From an uncultured Gammaproteobacteria bacterium (lineage in GTDB: Bacteria > Pseudomonadota > Gammaproteobacteria > Arenicellales > UBA868), in assembly GCA_913051905.1 (NCBI GenBank), contig CAJXBY010000021.1:1-22726 (forward strand): DNA of 22,726 bases. Reading direction: 5' to 3'. The position numbers were made by a program, and so were the translations under genes. Positions 1 to 8,426 of the stretch are shown piece by piece; within the stretch, counting starts at the first letter, position 1, and each line of letters starts with the position of its first letter. A model generated the notes under the pieces. It worked only from the letters and a program-made list of their open reading frames with translations. It was not told the origin of the DNA and did no database searches.

Positions 1-1044
1 CTGAGCCCCTGGTACCTGACCCCGATCGCTTCGAACTGGGGCATGATCGACGACACCTTGACCATCACATTCATTGTGTGCGGGTTTGTATTTGTCGCTA
101 TCAACCTGTTCATGGTGTATGCCGTTTACAAGTACCGCTACAAAAAGGAACGACGGGCGGAATACGAGCCCGAGAACAAGAAACTGGAGTGGTGGCTGAC
201 CGCCTTTACAACGGTTGGGGTCATAGCGATGTTGGCGCCGGGCCTTTTTGTCTGGGCCAAGTATGTGGAGGTTCCGGAAGACGCCATGCTGGTGGAAGCG
301 ATCGGCCAGCAGTGGCGCTGGACTTATCGCTATCCTGGCGCCGACGGTATCTTGGGCACCGTCGATACCCGGAACATCAGTGCCAAGAACCCCTTTGGCC
401 TCGATGAAGATGATCCCAATGGTCAGGATGACATCCTCGTCAGCGGTCCCGAGGTACATCTGCCCAAGGGTGGGCCGGTCAAAGTCCTGTTGCGGTCCAA
501 AGACGTCTTACACGATTTTTACGTTCCCCAGATCCGTGCCAAGATGGACCTGGTCCCCGGCATGATCACCTACTTCTGGTTTACGCCGACCAAAATTGGT
601 GAATTCGACGTGCTATGCGCAGAACTCTGCGGGTCCGGTCATTACAACATGCGCAGTCGCATGGTAGTGGAAGATGAAAAAGACTTTCAGATCTGGCTGC
701 AGAGCCAGCCGACCTTTGCGCAGATGCTGGCCGGTACCGGAAGTGCATCGGGAGGGTCTCTCGTGGAACAAGGTGAGCAGCTGGCCCGGGACCAGGGTTG
801 TATCGCCTGTCACAGTCTGGACGGCAGTCCCGGCGTCGGCCCGACCTGGAAAGGCCTGGTCGGCAAGAAAGAGATTCTGGCGGATGGCAGCAGCGTGATG
901 GTCGACGAGGACTACCTGAAAGAATCGATTGTCGACCCGAACGCTAAGCTGGTCAAAGATTACGCGCCGATCATGCCCCCGGCACAACTGACCGAGGATC
1001 AGCTTGAAGCGCTCGTGGCTTATCTCAAGGCGGCTTCGGGCTGA
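1..1044 (+). CDS. coxB: Cytochrome c oxidase subunit II with fused C-terminal cytochrome c domain (5' partial)
   Basis: Subunit II of an aa3/caa3-type oxidase, which takes electrons from cytochrome c through the CuA centre and passes them to subunit I. The frame is open from base 1 (L-S-P-W-Y-L-T-P...), so the ATG at 43 is internal and the true start and signal peptide are off the window. Two membrane helices follow (about nt 60-130 and 190-270). The periplasmic cupredoxin domain carries the CuA motif CAELCGSGHYNM from nt 616. A C-terminal class I cytochrome c domain has CIACH at nt 799-813 and a likely methionine ligand in IMPPAQ. The fused haem domain makes this caa3-like. It is the first visible gene of a subunit II-I-III-III-IV operon. 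Family assignment is certain. Confidence 0.96.
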   Translation: MSPWYLTPIASNWGMIDDTLTITFIVCGFVFVAINLFMVYAVYKYRYKKERRAEYEPENKKLEWWLTAFTTVGVIAMLAPGLFVWAKYVEVPEDAMLVEAIGQQWRWTYRYPGADGILGTVDTRNISAKNPFGLDEDDPNGQDDILVSGPEVHLPKGGPVKVLLRSKDVLHDFYVPQIRAKMDLVPGMITYFWFTPTKIGEFDVLCAELCGSGHYNMRSRMVVEDEKDFQIWLQSQPTFAQMLAGTGSASGGSLVEQGEQLARDQGCIACHSLDGSPGVGPTWKGLVGKKEILADGSSVMVDEDYLKESIVDPNAKLVKDYAPIMPPAQLTEDQLEALVAYLKAASG

Positions 1045-1134
1045 GTCAGATCAGAATCAAAGGAAATTTATTCATCGCTGTTCAAAGCTTAAGTTAATCA
1101 GAGAACACACCGTTCACGAGAAGAGGCATTTGTC

Positions 1135-2925
1135 ATGGCTATAACTGATGTCGCACATGATGCACAGGATTTTGTCCCGCCAGCCGAGGTGGAAGAAGAA
1201 GAGCTATACCACCCTAAAACCTGGTTAGGAAAATACGTCTTCTCCCAGGACGCGAAAATTATTGCCCTGCAGTACTCGATCACGGCCATGGCTGTCGGAC
1301 TGCTGGCGCTGGTCCTGTCTGTCCTGATGCGGATTCAGCTGGCGTGGCCCGGTGCGGTGTCCTTCATCACCCCCGATGCGTACATCCAGTTTGTGACCAT
1401 GCACGGGATGATCATGGTGATCTATCTACTGACGGCGCTCTTTCTGGGCGGGTTCGGCAACTATCTGATTCCCCTGATGGTGGGGGCCCGCGACATGGTG
1501 TTTCCCTATGTCAACATGGTGAGTTACTGGATTTACCTCTTCGCCGTGCTGCTGTTGTTGGCGAGTTTCTTCACGCCGGGGGGTCCGACGGGTTCGGGCT
1601 GGACCCTGTATCCCCCACAGGCCATCTTGCCGGGAACACCGGGTTCGGGCTGGGGAATCACTCTGATGTGTATCTCCCTCGGAGTCTTTGTCATCGGCTT
1701 CACCATGGGCGGCCTGAATTATGTGGTCACGGTATTGCAGGCTAGAACCCGGGGCATGACGCTGATGCGTATGCCACTGACCGTCTGGGCGATTTTCACA
1801 GCCACCGTCCTGGCGCTGCTGGCCTTTCCCGCACTGCTGGTCAGTGCCATCATGATGAGCCTGGACAATCTGTTGGGCACCAGTTACTTCATGCCGGCGA
1901 TCGTCTCCTTGGGCCAGCAGCTGGATTATTCAGGCGGGAGCCCGGTATTGTTCCAGCATCTGTTCTGGTTCTTTGGCCATCCTGAGGTTTATATCGTGGC
2001 CTTGCCGGCATTCGGAATTATCTCCGAACTGATCAGCGTCCACGCCCGAAAAAACATCTTTGGTTACCGGCTGATGGTTTGGGCAATAGTCGTCATTGGG
2101 GGCCTGAGTTTCGTCGTTTGGGCGCATCACATGTACGTCAGTGGTATGAATCCCTACTTCGGATTCTTCTTTGCGACGACGACGTTGATCATCGCGGTGC
2201 CGACCGCCATCAAGGTCTACAACTGGGTGCTGACCCTGTGGCGCGGAAATATCCGTCTCACGGTTCCCATGCTGTTTGCCATTGGTTTCGTTTTCACGTT
2301 TATCAACGGCGGGTTGACGGGCATCTTTCTCGGTAACGTGATCGTCGACGTGCCGCTGTCTGACACCTATTTTGTGGTGGCGCACTTCCACATGGTGATG
2401 GCGGTTTCTCCCATTCTTGCGGTCTTCGGCGCGGTCTATCACTGGTATCCGAAAATTACCGGCAGAATGACGCACGATGGCATGGGTCATTTTCATTTCT
2501 GGGTCACTTTTGTCGGGCTGTACTGTATTTATTACCCAATGCACTACTTGGGGATCATGGGCGTACCGCGGCGCTACTATTCCAACGAGGGCGCCAATGG
2601 CTTGCCGGACTGGATCCCAGAATCGGCCCAGCTGGTCAATGTCGGCATCACCATCGCCGCGATCGCCGTCGCAAGTGCCCAGCTGGTGTTTTTGTACAAC
2701 CTTTACATCAGCGCTACACGCGGTAAACCGGCCGGCGGTAATCCCTGGGGTGCAACGACGCTGGAATGGCAGACGCCTGTTACACCTCCGACACACGGTA
2801 ATTTCGGAAAAGAGTTGCCGTCGGTCTATCGTTGGGCCTACGACTACAGTGTGCCGGGTGCCGAAGAGGACTTCATTCCGCAGAACGTGCCTGCGAGTAA
2901 AAGTACCGGTCAGGCCGGCAGTTAG
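1135..2925 (+). CDS. coxA: Cytochrome c oxidase subunit I
   Basis: Catalytic haem-copper subunit (596 aa) that reduces O2 and pumps protons in the inner membrane. Visible motifs are the low-spin haem histidine in MHGMIM, the HPEVY motif with the cross-linked His-Tyr and the proton-loading Glu of A1-type oxidases, the CuB His-His pair in WAHHMYV, HFHMVMA for the two remaining haem ligands, and TAIKVYNW with the K-channel lysine. About 12 membrane helices fit the family length. The start at 1135 is supported by an AGAAGAGG stretch just upstream. In the GARDMVFPYVNMVSYW stretch (usually GAPDMAFPRLNNISFW) one of the D-channel asparagines appears replaced by Met, judged by eye. It lies 90 nt after subunit II. 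Confidence 0.97.
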   Translation: MAITDVAHDAQDFVPPAEVEEEELYHPKTWLGKYVFSQDAKIIALQYSITAMAVGLLALVLSVLMRIQLAWPGAVSFITPDAYIQFVTMHGMIMVIYLLTALFLGGFGNYLIPLMVGARDMVFPYVNMVSYWIYLFAVLLLLASFFTPGGPTGSGWTLYPPQAILPGTPGSGWGITLMCISLGVFVIGFTMGGLNYVVTVLQARTRGMTLMRMPLTVWAIFTATVLALLAFPALLVSAIMMSLDNLLGTSYFMPAIVSLGQQLDYSGGSPVLFQHLFWFFGHPEVYIVALPAFGIISELISVHARKNIFGYRLMVWAIVVIGGLSFVVWAHHMYVSGMNPYFGFFFATTTLIIAVPTAIKVYNWVLTLWRGNIRLTVPMLFAIGFVFTFINGGLTGIFLGNVIVDVPLSDTYFVVAHFHMVMAVSPILAVFGAVYHWYPKITGRMTHDGMGHFHFWVTFVGLYCIYYPMHYLGIMGVPRRYYSNEGANGLPDWIPESAQLVNVGITIAAIAVASAQLVFLYNLYISATRGKPAGGNPWGATTLEWQTPVTPPTHGNFGKELPSVYRWAYDYSVPGAEEDFIPQNVPASKSTGQAGS

Positions 2926-2976
2926 ACCCGGCTACTTCGATACACGCAAATTACTGAACGCCGGAGAGTTTCGGAC

Positions 2977-3588
2977 ATGAGCCTTTTTAGGACATTGTCG
3001 ACCAAACCTTGGGTGGCCGAACGCGGCTATGTGTCGGAGTCGCGCGGCTTCAGTTCCCCGACCGCCAAGGTTTTCCTGTCGGTGTTTCTGGGGGTGGTCA
3101 CCGCAGTCTTCTTGCTTCTAACTGCGGCGTATTTCATCCGGATGGCCTATGCGGACTGGCAGTCCATCCCCGTGCCGGCGCTGCTGTGGCTCAACACGGC
3201 CATTCTCATCGCCAGCAGCTGTATGCTGCAGTGGGCCCGCAATGCTGCGGTCAAAGGCGATGCGGTAGAGGGTATACGTCCCGGTCTGCTGACTGGCGGC
3301 GTGCTCGCATTTATCTTTCTCATAGGGCAGTATTTTGTCTGGCGCCAGCTGGGGTCGCTGGGTTATTTTGTTGACTCTAATCCGTCGAATTCGTTTTTCT
3401 ATCTCATCACCGGATTACACGCTCTGCACCTTGCGGGCGGGCTGATTGCTTTGCTGCGGGCGTCGTTCAGACTGTGGCAGGGCACTGACGCGGCCAAAAT
3501 TCGCATGAGCGTGGAACTGTGCACCGTGTACTGGCACTTCCTACTGCTGGTGTGGCTGGTCATGTTCGGCCTGCTGTTGGTTACTTAA
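2977..3588 (+). CDS. Haem-copper oxidase subunit III-family protein (short form)
   Basis: A 203-residue membrane protein with about five hydrophobic segments. The C-terminal half has typical subunit III features: FFYLITGLHALHLAGG and TVYWHFLLLVWLVMF, which match the conserved GxHxxH and YWHFxxxVW segments. The ATG at 2977 has GGAG upstream. It sits between subunit I and a second subunit III gene, so the operon carries two different subunit III-like proteins. The N-terminal 35 residues (polar, with KPWVAERGY) are not standard. It could be a genuine accessory subunit III or a divergent duplicate. The family call is firm; its separate role is not known to me. Confidence 0.88.
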   Translation: MSLFRTLSTKPWVAERGYVSESRGFSSPTAKVFLSVFLGVVTAVFLLLTAAYFIRMAYADWQSIPVPALLWLNTAILIASSCMLQWARNAAVKGDAVEGIRPGLLTGGVLAFIFLIGQYFVWRQLGSLGYFVDSNPSNSFFYLITGLHALHLAGGLIALLRASFRLWQGTDAAKIRMSVELCTVYWHFLLLVWLVMFGLLLVT

Positions 3589-3603
3589 AGGGAACAAAAA
3601 CAT

Positions 3604-4329
3604 ATGACGCAAACTGCGCAAGCCACCGCAGCCGAAACGGCACCATTGCTGGACGGCACACCTGGTGTAATCGCTGACTGGTCCTCCGATCAACGCGCTT
3701 TCAAGAAGACGCACTGGGGAAAAGCCATGATGTGGATTTTCCTCCTCAGTGATACCTTTATCTTCAGTTGCTTCCTGATCAGCTACGGCACCGTGCGGAT
3801 GTCGACAACCATCCCGTGGCCCAATGCGAGCGAGGTCTTCGCTCTGACCATGTTCGGTCACCACGTACCGCTCCTGCTGATCGCGATCATGACCTTTGTG
3901 CTGATCACGAGCAGCGGCACCATGGCGCTGGCCGTCAACTACGGATACCGGAAGAACAAGATAGTCACGTTCTGGCTGTTGATGGCGACGGCGCTGTTGG
4001 GCGCGACCTTCGTCGGCATGCAAGCTTTTGAGTGGACCAAACTGATCGTCGAAGAGGGTGTACGGCCGTGGGGCAACCCCATGGGTGCGCCACAGTTCGG
4101 GGCGATATTCTTCATGGTGACTGGGTTCCACGGCACCCACGTGTCTTTCGGGGTGCTATTTCTGTTCATCATGGCGGTCAAGGTCCTGCGCGGCAATATG
4201 GATACGGAGAAACCCGGATTCATGACGGGCAGAAAGCAGGACTACAACATGGTCGAGATCATGGGCCTGTACTGGCATTTCGTCGATCTGGTCTGGGTAT
4301 TCATCTTCGCGTTCTTTTATCTCTGGTAG
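3604..4329 (+). CDS. coxC: Cytochrome c oxidase subunit III
   Basis: Subunit III (241 aa) of the oxidase, a membrane subunit that stabilises subunit I during turnover. After a soluble N-terminus of about 35 residues it has WGKAMMWIFLLSDTFIFSCF, then FVGMQAFEW, then FFMVTGFHGTHVSFGVLFL and finally GLYWHFVDLVWVFIFAFFYLW, the diagnostic subunit III end. It begins 15 nt after the preceding short subunit III and is followed after 7 nt by subunit IV. AAAGGGAACAAAAACAT precedes the ATG and gives a plausible ribosome site. No truncation or frameshift is seen. Confidence 0.94.
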   Translation: MTQTAQATAAETAPLLDGTPGVIADWSSDQRAFKKTHWGKAMMWIFLLSDTFIFSCFLISYGTVRMSTTIPWPNASEVFALTMFGHHVPLLLIAIMTFVLITSSGTMALAVNYGYRKNKIVTFWLLMATALLGATFVGMQAFEWTKLIVEEGVRPWGNPMGAPQFGAIFFMVTGFHGTHVSFGVLFLFIMAVKVLRGNMDTEKPGFMTGRKQDYNMVEIMGLYWHFVDLVWVFIFAFFYLW

Positions 4330-4336
4330 AACAATC

Positions 4337-4660
4337 ATGTCATCCAACGAAGGTCAACAACATCCACTCGGTATTTATTTCCAGATTTGGGTTCTGCTAT
4401 TCATACTGAGTGCATTCTCCTATGCAGTGGACTATTACCAGTTCCAGGGTTATCTGCGCTGGTTCCTGATCGTCGTATTCATGATGCTGAAAGCCGGTCT
4501 GATTGTCGCGGTGTTCATGCACATGATCTGGGAGCGATTGGCATTGGTCTACGCAATCATCGTGCCACCGTTGCTGCTGCTGGTGTTCGTGGGTATCGGG
4601 ACACTGGAAGGAGACTACACGTTCCTCACGCGAGATATTTTCTTCGGCGGGGCTGAATAG
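4337..4660 (+). CDS. coxD: Cytochrome c oxidase subunit IV (prokaryotic type)
   Basis: A 107-residue protein with three hydrophobic helices. It fits the prokaryotic subunit IV family (COX4_pro): an N-terminal HPLGIYFQIWVLLFILSAFSY helix, FMMLKAGLIVAVFMHM, which matches the family K-x-x-x-x-V-x-x-x-F-M-H pattern, and a final hydrophobic helix VPPLLLLVFVGIGTLEG. It lies 7 nt after subunit III in the same operon. Its role is assembly or stability of the oxidase; it carries no cofactor ligands. Confidence 0.9.
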   Translation: MSSNEGQQHPLGIYFQIWVLLFILSAFSYAVDYYQFQGYLRWFLIVVFMMLKAGLIVAVFMHMIWERLALVYAIIVPPLLLLVFVGIGTLEGDYTFLTRDIFFGGAE

Positions 4661-4725
4661 CGTTACCGTCCTCAAACCCCATTGGTCGATTCACTGGATA
4701 GCGTACAAAGAAGAAAGAAGGGTCT

Positions 4726-5208
4726 ATGAAAAGTTACCTGATTATTTTTCATCTATCGTTGGTGTTGTTCGGTTTTATCTTTGTTGAACATCACCTGGAT
4801 ACACCCGGCCATTCAGAGGCGAAGCGGGTATCCCTGCTGAGCGACGGCTCTGGCATTGCGGCCCGTATCGCCGCCGTTGGGCAGATCAATGTGGCGCAGG
4901 CCCAGACAGTGACGCAAAGCAGCACGCAGGTGGCCGCTGCCACAACGACACTGGCGGTCGATGGCGTAAAGGTCTATCAGAGTGCCTGTATTGCCTGCCA
5001 CGGTGCCGGTGTTGCGGGTGCACCCAGGGTGGGAGATGTTGAAGCCTGGGCGGCACGAATCTCTGCCGGGAACGAGACCTTGTATGCCAATGCCATCAAC
5101 GGTTTCCAGGGCGCTGCCGGTGTGATGCCCGGTAAGGGTGGTAACCCCACACTCAGTGACGAAGAGGTCAAGGCCGCCGTAGACCACATGGTGAGCGAGT
5201 CCCAGTAG
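4726..5208 (+). CDS. c5-type monohaem cytochrome c, membrane anchored or secreted
   Basis: A 160-residue cytochrome c. The N-terminal hydrophobic stretch (residues 3-20) is a signal or anchor, followed by a low-complexity Ala/Thr/Gln linker of about 60 residues. The haem motif CIACHG and a VMPGKGG segment supplying the axial methionine, then LSDEEVKAAVDHM, are the standard c5 arrangement. It follows the oxidase operon by 65 nt, so it is a reasonable candidate electron donor to the oxidase. An AAGAAAGAAGG stretch precedes the ATG. Confidence 0.9.
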   Translation: MKSYLIIFHLSLVLFGFIFVEHHLDTPGHSEAKRVSLLSDGSGIAARIAAVGQINVAQAQTVTQSSTQVAAATTTLAVDGVKVYQSACIACHGAGVAGAPRVGDVEAWAARISAGNETLYANAINGFQGAAGVMPGKGGNPTLSDEEVKAAVDHMVSESQ

Positions 5209-5301
5209 CACCTCGGGGCCACGACCACGATTAAGTTTCTGTTACAGCAGGGCCTTTTCAGCGACAACTCTCCTGCGTTCCTCGGGCAATCGCAAGACAG
5301 G

Positions 5302-6024
5302 GTGCGCCACGAACATGCGGGCCCATTCTTGTTCGCTGTCGTCTTCTTCGTTGCCGTGTGCTTGTCGAGTCATGCTGTTCCAGCCCGGTCGGCCGTGTTC
5401 ACCCTTCCGCAACCTGAGTCCAACGCGGTCGACTTACCCTCCCGAGCCGGCACCAATCGTTTGATCAGGCTGGCAGTCCATTTCCGCCCTGGTGGCGTAG
5501 AAGGCAACCGGCGGGTGGAATCCGATGCCTTCGATTCCAGGCTGGATCAGCTGATATCGACCAAGGAATGCCCTAAATGTGACTTACGCGGGGCAGTGCT
5601 GCCGGGCAGGGACCTGCGGGAGACGAACCTTAGCAATGCAGATCTCAACGGGGCGCGCCTGGACCGGGCCGATCTGAACGGCGCAAATCTCACCGGCACG
5701 TATCTTTTCGGGGCCAACTTAAGTACGGCAGATCTTCGCGGCGCCCAGCTGATCAACGCAGATCTGCGCAAAGCCAACCTGAGCCAGGCCGATCTGCGCG
5801 GGGCCTATCTACTGATGGCCAACCTCAGAAAAGCAGACCTGCGCCGGGCTCAGCTCGTCGGGGCATTTCTGAACGGCGCAGATCTTACCGGGGCGAGACT
5901 CAAACAGGCCGACCTCACTGATGCCGATCTCAGCAACACACAGATTGACCGTTCATCAGTTGACGAAGCTATTCTGTGCCGCACGCAGCTGCCGTGGGGG
6001 CAAGTTCAGCGGGATTGCAACTGA
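5302..6024 (+). CDS. Secreted pentapeptide-repeat protein
   Basis: A 240-residue protein with a GTG start at 5302. The N-terminus has a signal peptide (hydrophobic residues 8-21, likely cleavage after AVPA), about 60 residues of linker, then a CPKC pair at 90-93 leading into some 25 A(D/N)LXX pentapeptides (residues about 93-218) ending near ILCRTQ. Pentapeptide repeats fold into a right-handed quadrilateral beta helix; most have no known function. The start is uncertain because upstream ribosome-binding sequence is weak. The repeats show in the DNA as recurring gcagatct units. It lies between the oxidase genes and a membrane protein; no direct link to respiration can be shown. Confidence 0.82.
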   Translation: MRHEHAGPFLFAVVFFVAVCLSSHAVPARSAVFTLPQPESNAVDLPSRAGTNRLIRLAVHFRPGGVEGNRRVESDAFDSRLDQLISTKECPKCDLRGAVLPGRDLRETNLSNADLNGARLDRADLNGANLTGTYLFGANLSTADLRGAQLINADLRKANLSQADLRGAYLLMANLRKADLRRAQLVGAFLNGADLTGARLKQADLTDADLSNTQIDRSSVDEAILCRTQLPWGQVQRDCN

Positions 6025-6068
6025 GCGCGACCCTGAGTGTCTTCGGTCGGCGCTATGAAGCAATAGCG

Positions 6069-7643
6069 ATGGCAACCGCACAGTTTTTCAGACCCGAATC
6101 GGTATCCATGAAGCTTGCGATCGGTGCCGCGGTCCTTGGAATCTGCCCACAGGTGCTAGCCCATGGGTTTGGCGAGCGTTATGATCTTCCAGTGCCCTTG
6201 TGGCTCTGGGTCGCAGGTGCCGGCGCCACAATTATTCTTACCTTTGCAATCGTCGCAATCTTTTTTCGCGGGCATAGACCTCAGTCGGGCCCTCGCTGCA
6301 TTGATCTTTTCAGGTGGCAGGGGTTCCGAGTTTTTGTACACTGGGTGCCAGTCGGCCTGCTCCGTCTAATGGCTGTGATTTTACTGGCGGCTACCGTTGT
6401 TTCGGGGTTCCTGGGGCATACCGATCCTTATCAGAACCTTGCCCCGGTGATGGTATGGGTGGTGTGGTGGGTCGGGATTGCCTATGTCTGTGCTCTGGTC
6501 GGTGATCTGTGGGCCGTGATCAACCCATTTGGCACGCTTTTTACCTGGGCAGAAAAGATTGTTGCTCTCGTTACTGGCGGACAACGGTTGTCATTGCGAA
6601 AACCGTACCCGCAAGGCCTGTCAACGTGGCCGGCGGTGGCTGGCTTGGGGATATTTTTCTGGGCAGAGCTGATCTGGCCGGACGGCAGTGTGCCCTGGAA
6701 CCTTGCCTTCGCTATTACGTTGTATGCCGCTGTGACCTGGACCGGAATGGTGGTCTATGGCCGCGATGTCTGGTTGCAGAACGCCGATGCATTCTCGTTG
6801 GTTTTTGGTGTATTTGCCCGCTTTGCTCCGCTGGCGCTGCGCAGCAGTGACCCCGAGCAGATTCGCACCTGCCCCAGTCCGGCCTGCCATTACCGGCAGG
6901 ACCACTGCGTCAATGGACGGATCTGCCTGTCCCGTGCGAACCCGGAAGACCTGGCATGCATTCTGCGCCCGCCGGCTGTCGGTCTGCTCGATGAACCTCG
7001 GGTCCCGGTGTCCCTGATGGTGCTGGTGGTGATACTGCTCGCGACAGTGACTTTCGACGGCCTCCTCGAGACGCCCCTATGGGCTCATGTGCTCGAACGC
7101 ACCTTAACGGGTGAGGTTCGCTATGTGGGTTCCGCCGCACTCATCATGTGTAGCGCGGTGTTTCTGACGGTGTTTCTGGCCTCTAGCTGGCTGATGGCCT
7201 ATTGCGCCCGGCGGTTTGGAGGCTCGCGGAGTGCCGGCACCGGAACCGGGCCGGACGTCTTCGAGACCGCCGGCAGCTTCGTGATGACCCTGGCACCGAT
7301 CGCCATTGCCTACCACCTGGCACACTATCTCTCCTACCTCGTCATCTCCGGACAATATCTGATTCCAAGGCTGTCGGACCCCTTGGGAAAGGGCTGGAAT
7401 TTATTGGGGACTTCGGATTATCAGGTCGACATCGGTCTGCTCGGGGCCCGCGCAGCCTGGTACCTGGCTGTCGCGTTTATCCTGGCCGGCCATGTGTTTG
7501 CTGTCTACATCGCACACCTTGCAGCGTTGCGGTTGTTTGGTCACTCGCGCGCAGCTTTCTTCAGCCAGATTCCAATGATGGTGTTGATGGTGCTCTACAC
7601 CATGTTCAGTCTGTGGATACTCGCTCAACCGATGGTGTCTTGA
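6069..7643 (+). CDS. Polytopic membrane protein of unknown function with a cysteine-rich loop
   Basis: A membrane protein of 524 residues from the ATG at 6069, with about ten hydrophobic segments. A second in-frame ATG at 6108 would begin directly with a good signal peptide (MKLAIGAAVL..VLA/HG). I prefer 6069 because GAAG lies 8 nt upstream; the open frame to 5976 overlaps the previous gene and is unlikely. The mature N-terminus HGFGERYDLPVPLWLW is a family hallmark I recognise from uncharacterised proteobacterial proteins, some labelled fenitrothion hydrolase in databases; that label comes from memory and is weakly founded. A hydrophilic loop at about residues 267-297 has six cysteines, beginning CPSPACH. 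No catalytic motif is recognised. Confidence 0.72.
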   Translation: MATAQFFRPESVSMKLAIGAAVLGICPQVLAHGFGERYDLPVPLWLWVAGAGATIILTFAIVAIFFRGHRPQSGPRCIDLFRWQGFRVFVHWVPVGLLRLMAVILLAATVVSGFLGHTDPYQNLAPVMVWVVWWVGIAYVCALVGDLWAVINPFGTLFTWAEKIVALVTGGQRLSLRKPYPQGLSTWPAVAGLGIFFWAELIWPDGSVPWNLAFAITLYAAVTWTGMVVYGRDVWLQNADAFSLVFGVFARFAPLALRSSDPEQIRTCPSPACHYRQDHCVNGRICLSRANPEDLACILRPPAVGLLDEPRVPVSLMVLVVILLATVTFDGLLETPLWAHVLERTLTGEVRYVGSAALIMCSAVFLTVFLASSWLMAYCARRFGGSRSAGTGTGPDVFETAGSFVMTLAPIAIAYHLAHYLSYLVISGQYLIPRLSDPLGKGWNLLGTSDYQVDIGLLGARAAWYLAVAFILAGHVFAVYIAHLAALRLFGHSRAAFFSQIPMMVLMVLYTMFSLWILAQPMVS

Positions 7644-7678
7644 CCCAGGTTTCCAAAGTGAAAAGACGGTAGGTGTGT

Positions 7679-7692
7679 TTGACCTAAATCAA
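7679..7692. promoter_or_regulatory. FNR/Anr-like binding site
   Basis: TTGACCTAAATCAA matches the FNR/Anr consensus TTGAT-N4-ATCAA at nine of ten fixed positions. A TATACT hexamer at 7723-7728 could be the -10 of a promoter for the 36-residue ORF at 7766. The centre-to-start spacing would then be about -49, not the classic -41.5, so an activating role is uncertain. The site is nearly palindromic and could act on either strand. Its presence next to respiratory genes is consistent with oxygen control. Confidence 0.5.
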
Positions 7693-7765
7693 CCCTCCCT
7701 CCCGGTCGTCGTCTACGGCGTTTATACTACGGCCCAATCCATCGTAACTTTGAGTGAAGACGAAA

Positions 7766-7876
7766 ATGAGTGAACAAAATGGCGGACTGACCGAAGGTCA
7801 GGGTGTAGGCAGGGTGGTTCTGATCATCGGAATCAGCGTCTTTCTAATCGGCCTGATCGGCCTATTTGTGATGTAG
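7766..7876 (+). CDS. 36-residue single-helix membrane peptide
   Basis: A small ORF encoding MSEQNGGLTEGQGVGRVV followed by a hydrophobic helix rich in Ile, Leu and Gly and ending LFVM. It has a polar N-terminus and one predicted membrane span with a very short C-terminus. GAGTGAAGACGAAA lies before the ATG. It stands behind the FNR-like site and a TATACT box, which supports real expression. I do not recognise the family; small subunits of terminal oxidases or other respiratory complexes are one possibility. Confidence 0.5.
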   Translation: MSEQNGGLTEGQGVGRVVLIIGISVFLIGLIGLFVM

Positions 7877-7926
7877 CAACGAGTGGTTGACGGTAGCTGC
7901 CCACCGAGTCGGCAATCGGAAATCGT

Positions 7927-8229
7927 TCAGGCTCGAGTCTTTGTTTTCTTGTGCCGGAGGAACTGAACCAAAGGTGGAATGACCGAAAAGACCAGGGCAT
8001 TCCACAGCCAACGGTCGTCCCCTGTATACGTTCGAATGATTACACCTGCAAAAATGACCACGCAGCTAAGGCTGAGTGCGTTTTTCATCGGTTGACTGAC
8101 AGAAGCCAGCCTGGGAAGCACCTGGCTGATCACTCTGCTGTAACTTTCGCCAAACTGGACGATGTCCTGGTGGATCACCAGCATGATCAGTAGGCACGCT
8201 GCCAGCAGAACCAGTATGAGATAGTCCAT
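7927..8229 (-). CDS. Small hypothetical membrane protein
   Basis: A 100-residue protein with an N-terminal helix (YLILVLLAACLLIMLVI), a central helix (LSLSCVVIFAGVIIRTY) and a third hydrophobic stretch (WLWNALVFSVIPPLVQFL), ending in a basic tail KKTKTRA. I do not recognise a family. Its C-terminal half resembles that of the next minus-strand gene (8244-8426): a helix, then GD-x-RWL, then a Pro-containing helix and a basic end. It is the last gene of a small minus-strand group and lies 14 nt after its neighbour. Confidence 0.6.
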   Translation of the reverse strand: MDYLILVLLAACLLIMLVIHQDIVQFGESYSRVISQVLPRLASVSQPMKNALSLSCVVIFAGVIIRTYTGDDRWLWNALVFSVIPPLVQFLRHKKTKTRA

Positions 8230-8243
8230 TACCCGCCGTCTGA

Positions 8244-8426
8244 TCAGTGGTCTCGGGGTCGAAATAGATCACGGAAAGAAACCCGTTCCCGCCAGATCAG
8301 GTGCAGCAGGACAGGAACTGCCGCGATGCTGACCGCGCCGTACAGCCAGCGCAGATCACCGTTGACAAAGTAGCCGACGATTCCGCAGACGAAGACCACC
8401 CCGGCCCACTTGAATGCACGGCGCAT
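8244..8426 (-). CDS. Small hypothetical membrane protein, related to its downstream neighbour
   Basis: From the ATG at 8426 it gives 60 residues, MRRAFKWAGVVFVCGIVGYF then NGDLRWLYGAVSIAAVPVLL and a basic tail with two short helices. An in-frame GTG at 8474 is possible but overlaps the lipoprotein-like peptide gene at 8467-8559. A strong AGGAGG (8454-8459) is correctly spaced to an out-of-frame ATG at 8446 that ends after five codons, two nt before the ATG at 8426; this could work by reinitiation. Function unknown. Confidence 0.55.
   Translation of the reverse strand: MRRAFKWAGVVFVCGIVGYFVNGDLRWLYGAVSIAAVPVLLHLIWRERVSFRDLFRPRDH

Noticed and set aside
1930..2796. Long minus-strand open frame (288 codons) opposite subunit I
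   Set aside because: It is antisense to a fully conserved coxA, has a His/Arg/Asp-rich composition typical of a shadow frame and matches no family.
3541..4140. Minus-strand open frame of 199 codons opposite the subunit III gene
   Set aside because: Shadow of coxC; composition and lack of motifs argue against coding.
5577..5960. Recurring gcagatct units as a DNA repeat array or CRISPR
   Set aside because: They are in frame with the A(D/N)LXX pentapeptides, and irregular at the DNA level, so they are a coding repeat.
8023..8030. TGTATACG as a third GntR operator
   Set aside because: Only the half-site matches and it lies inside a coding region away from any promoter.
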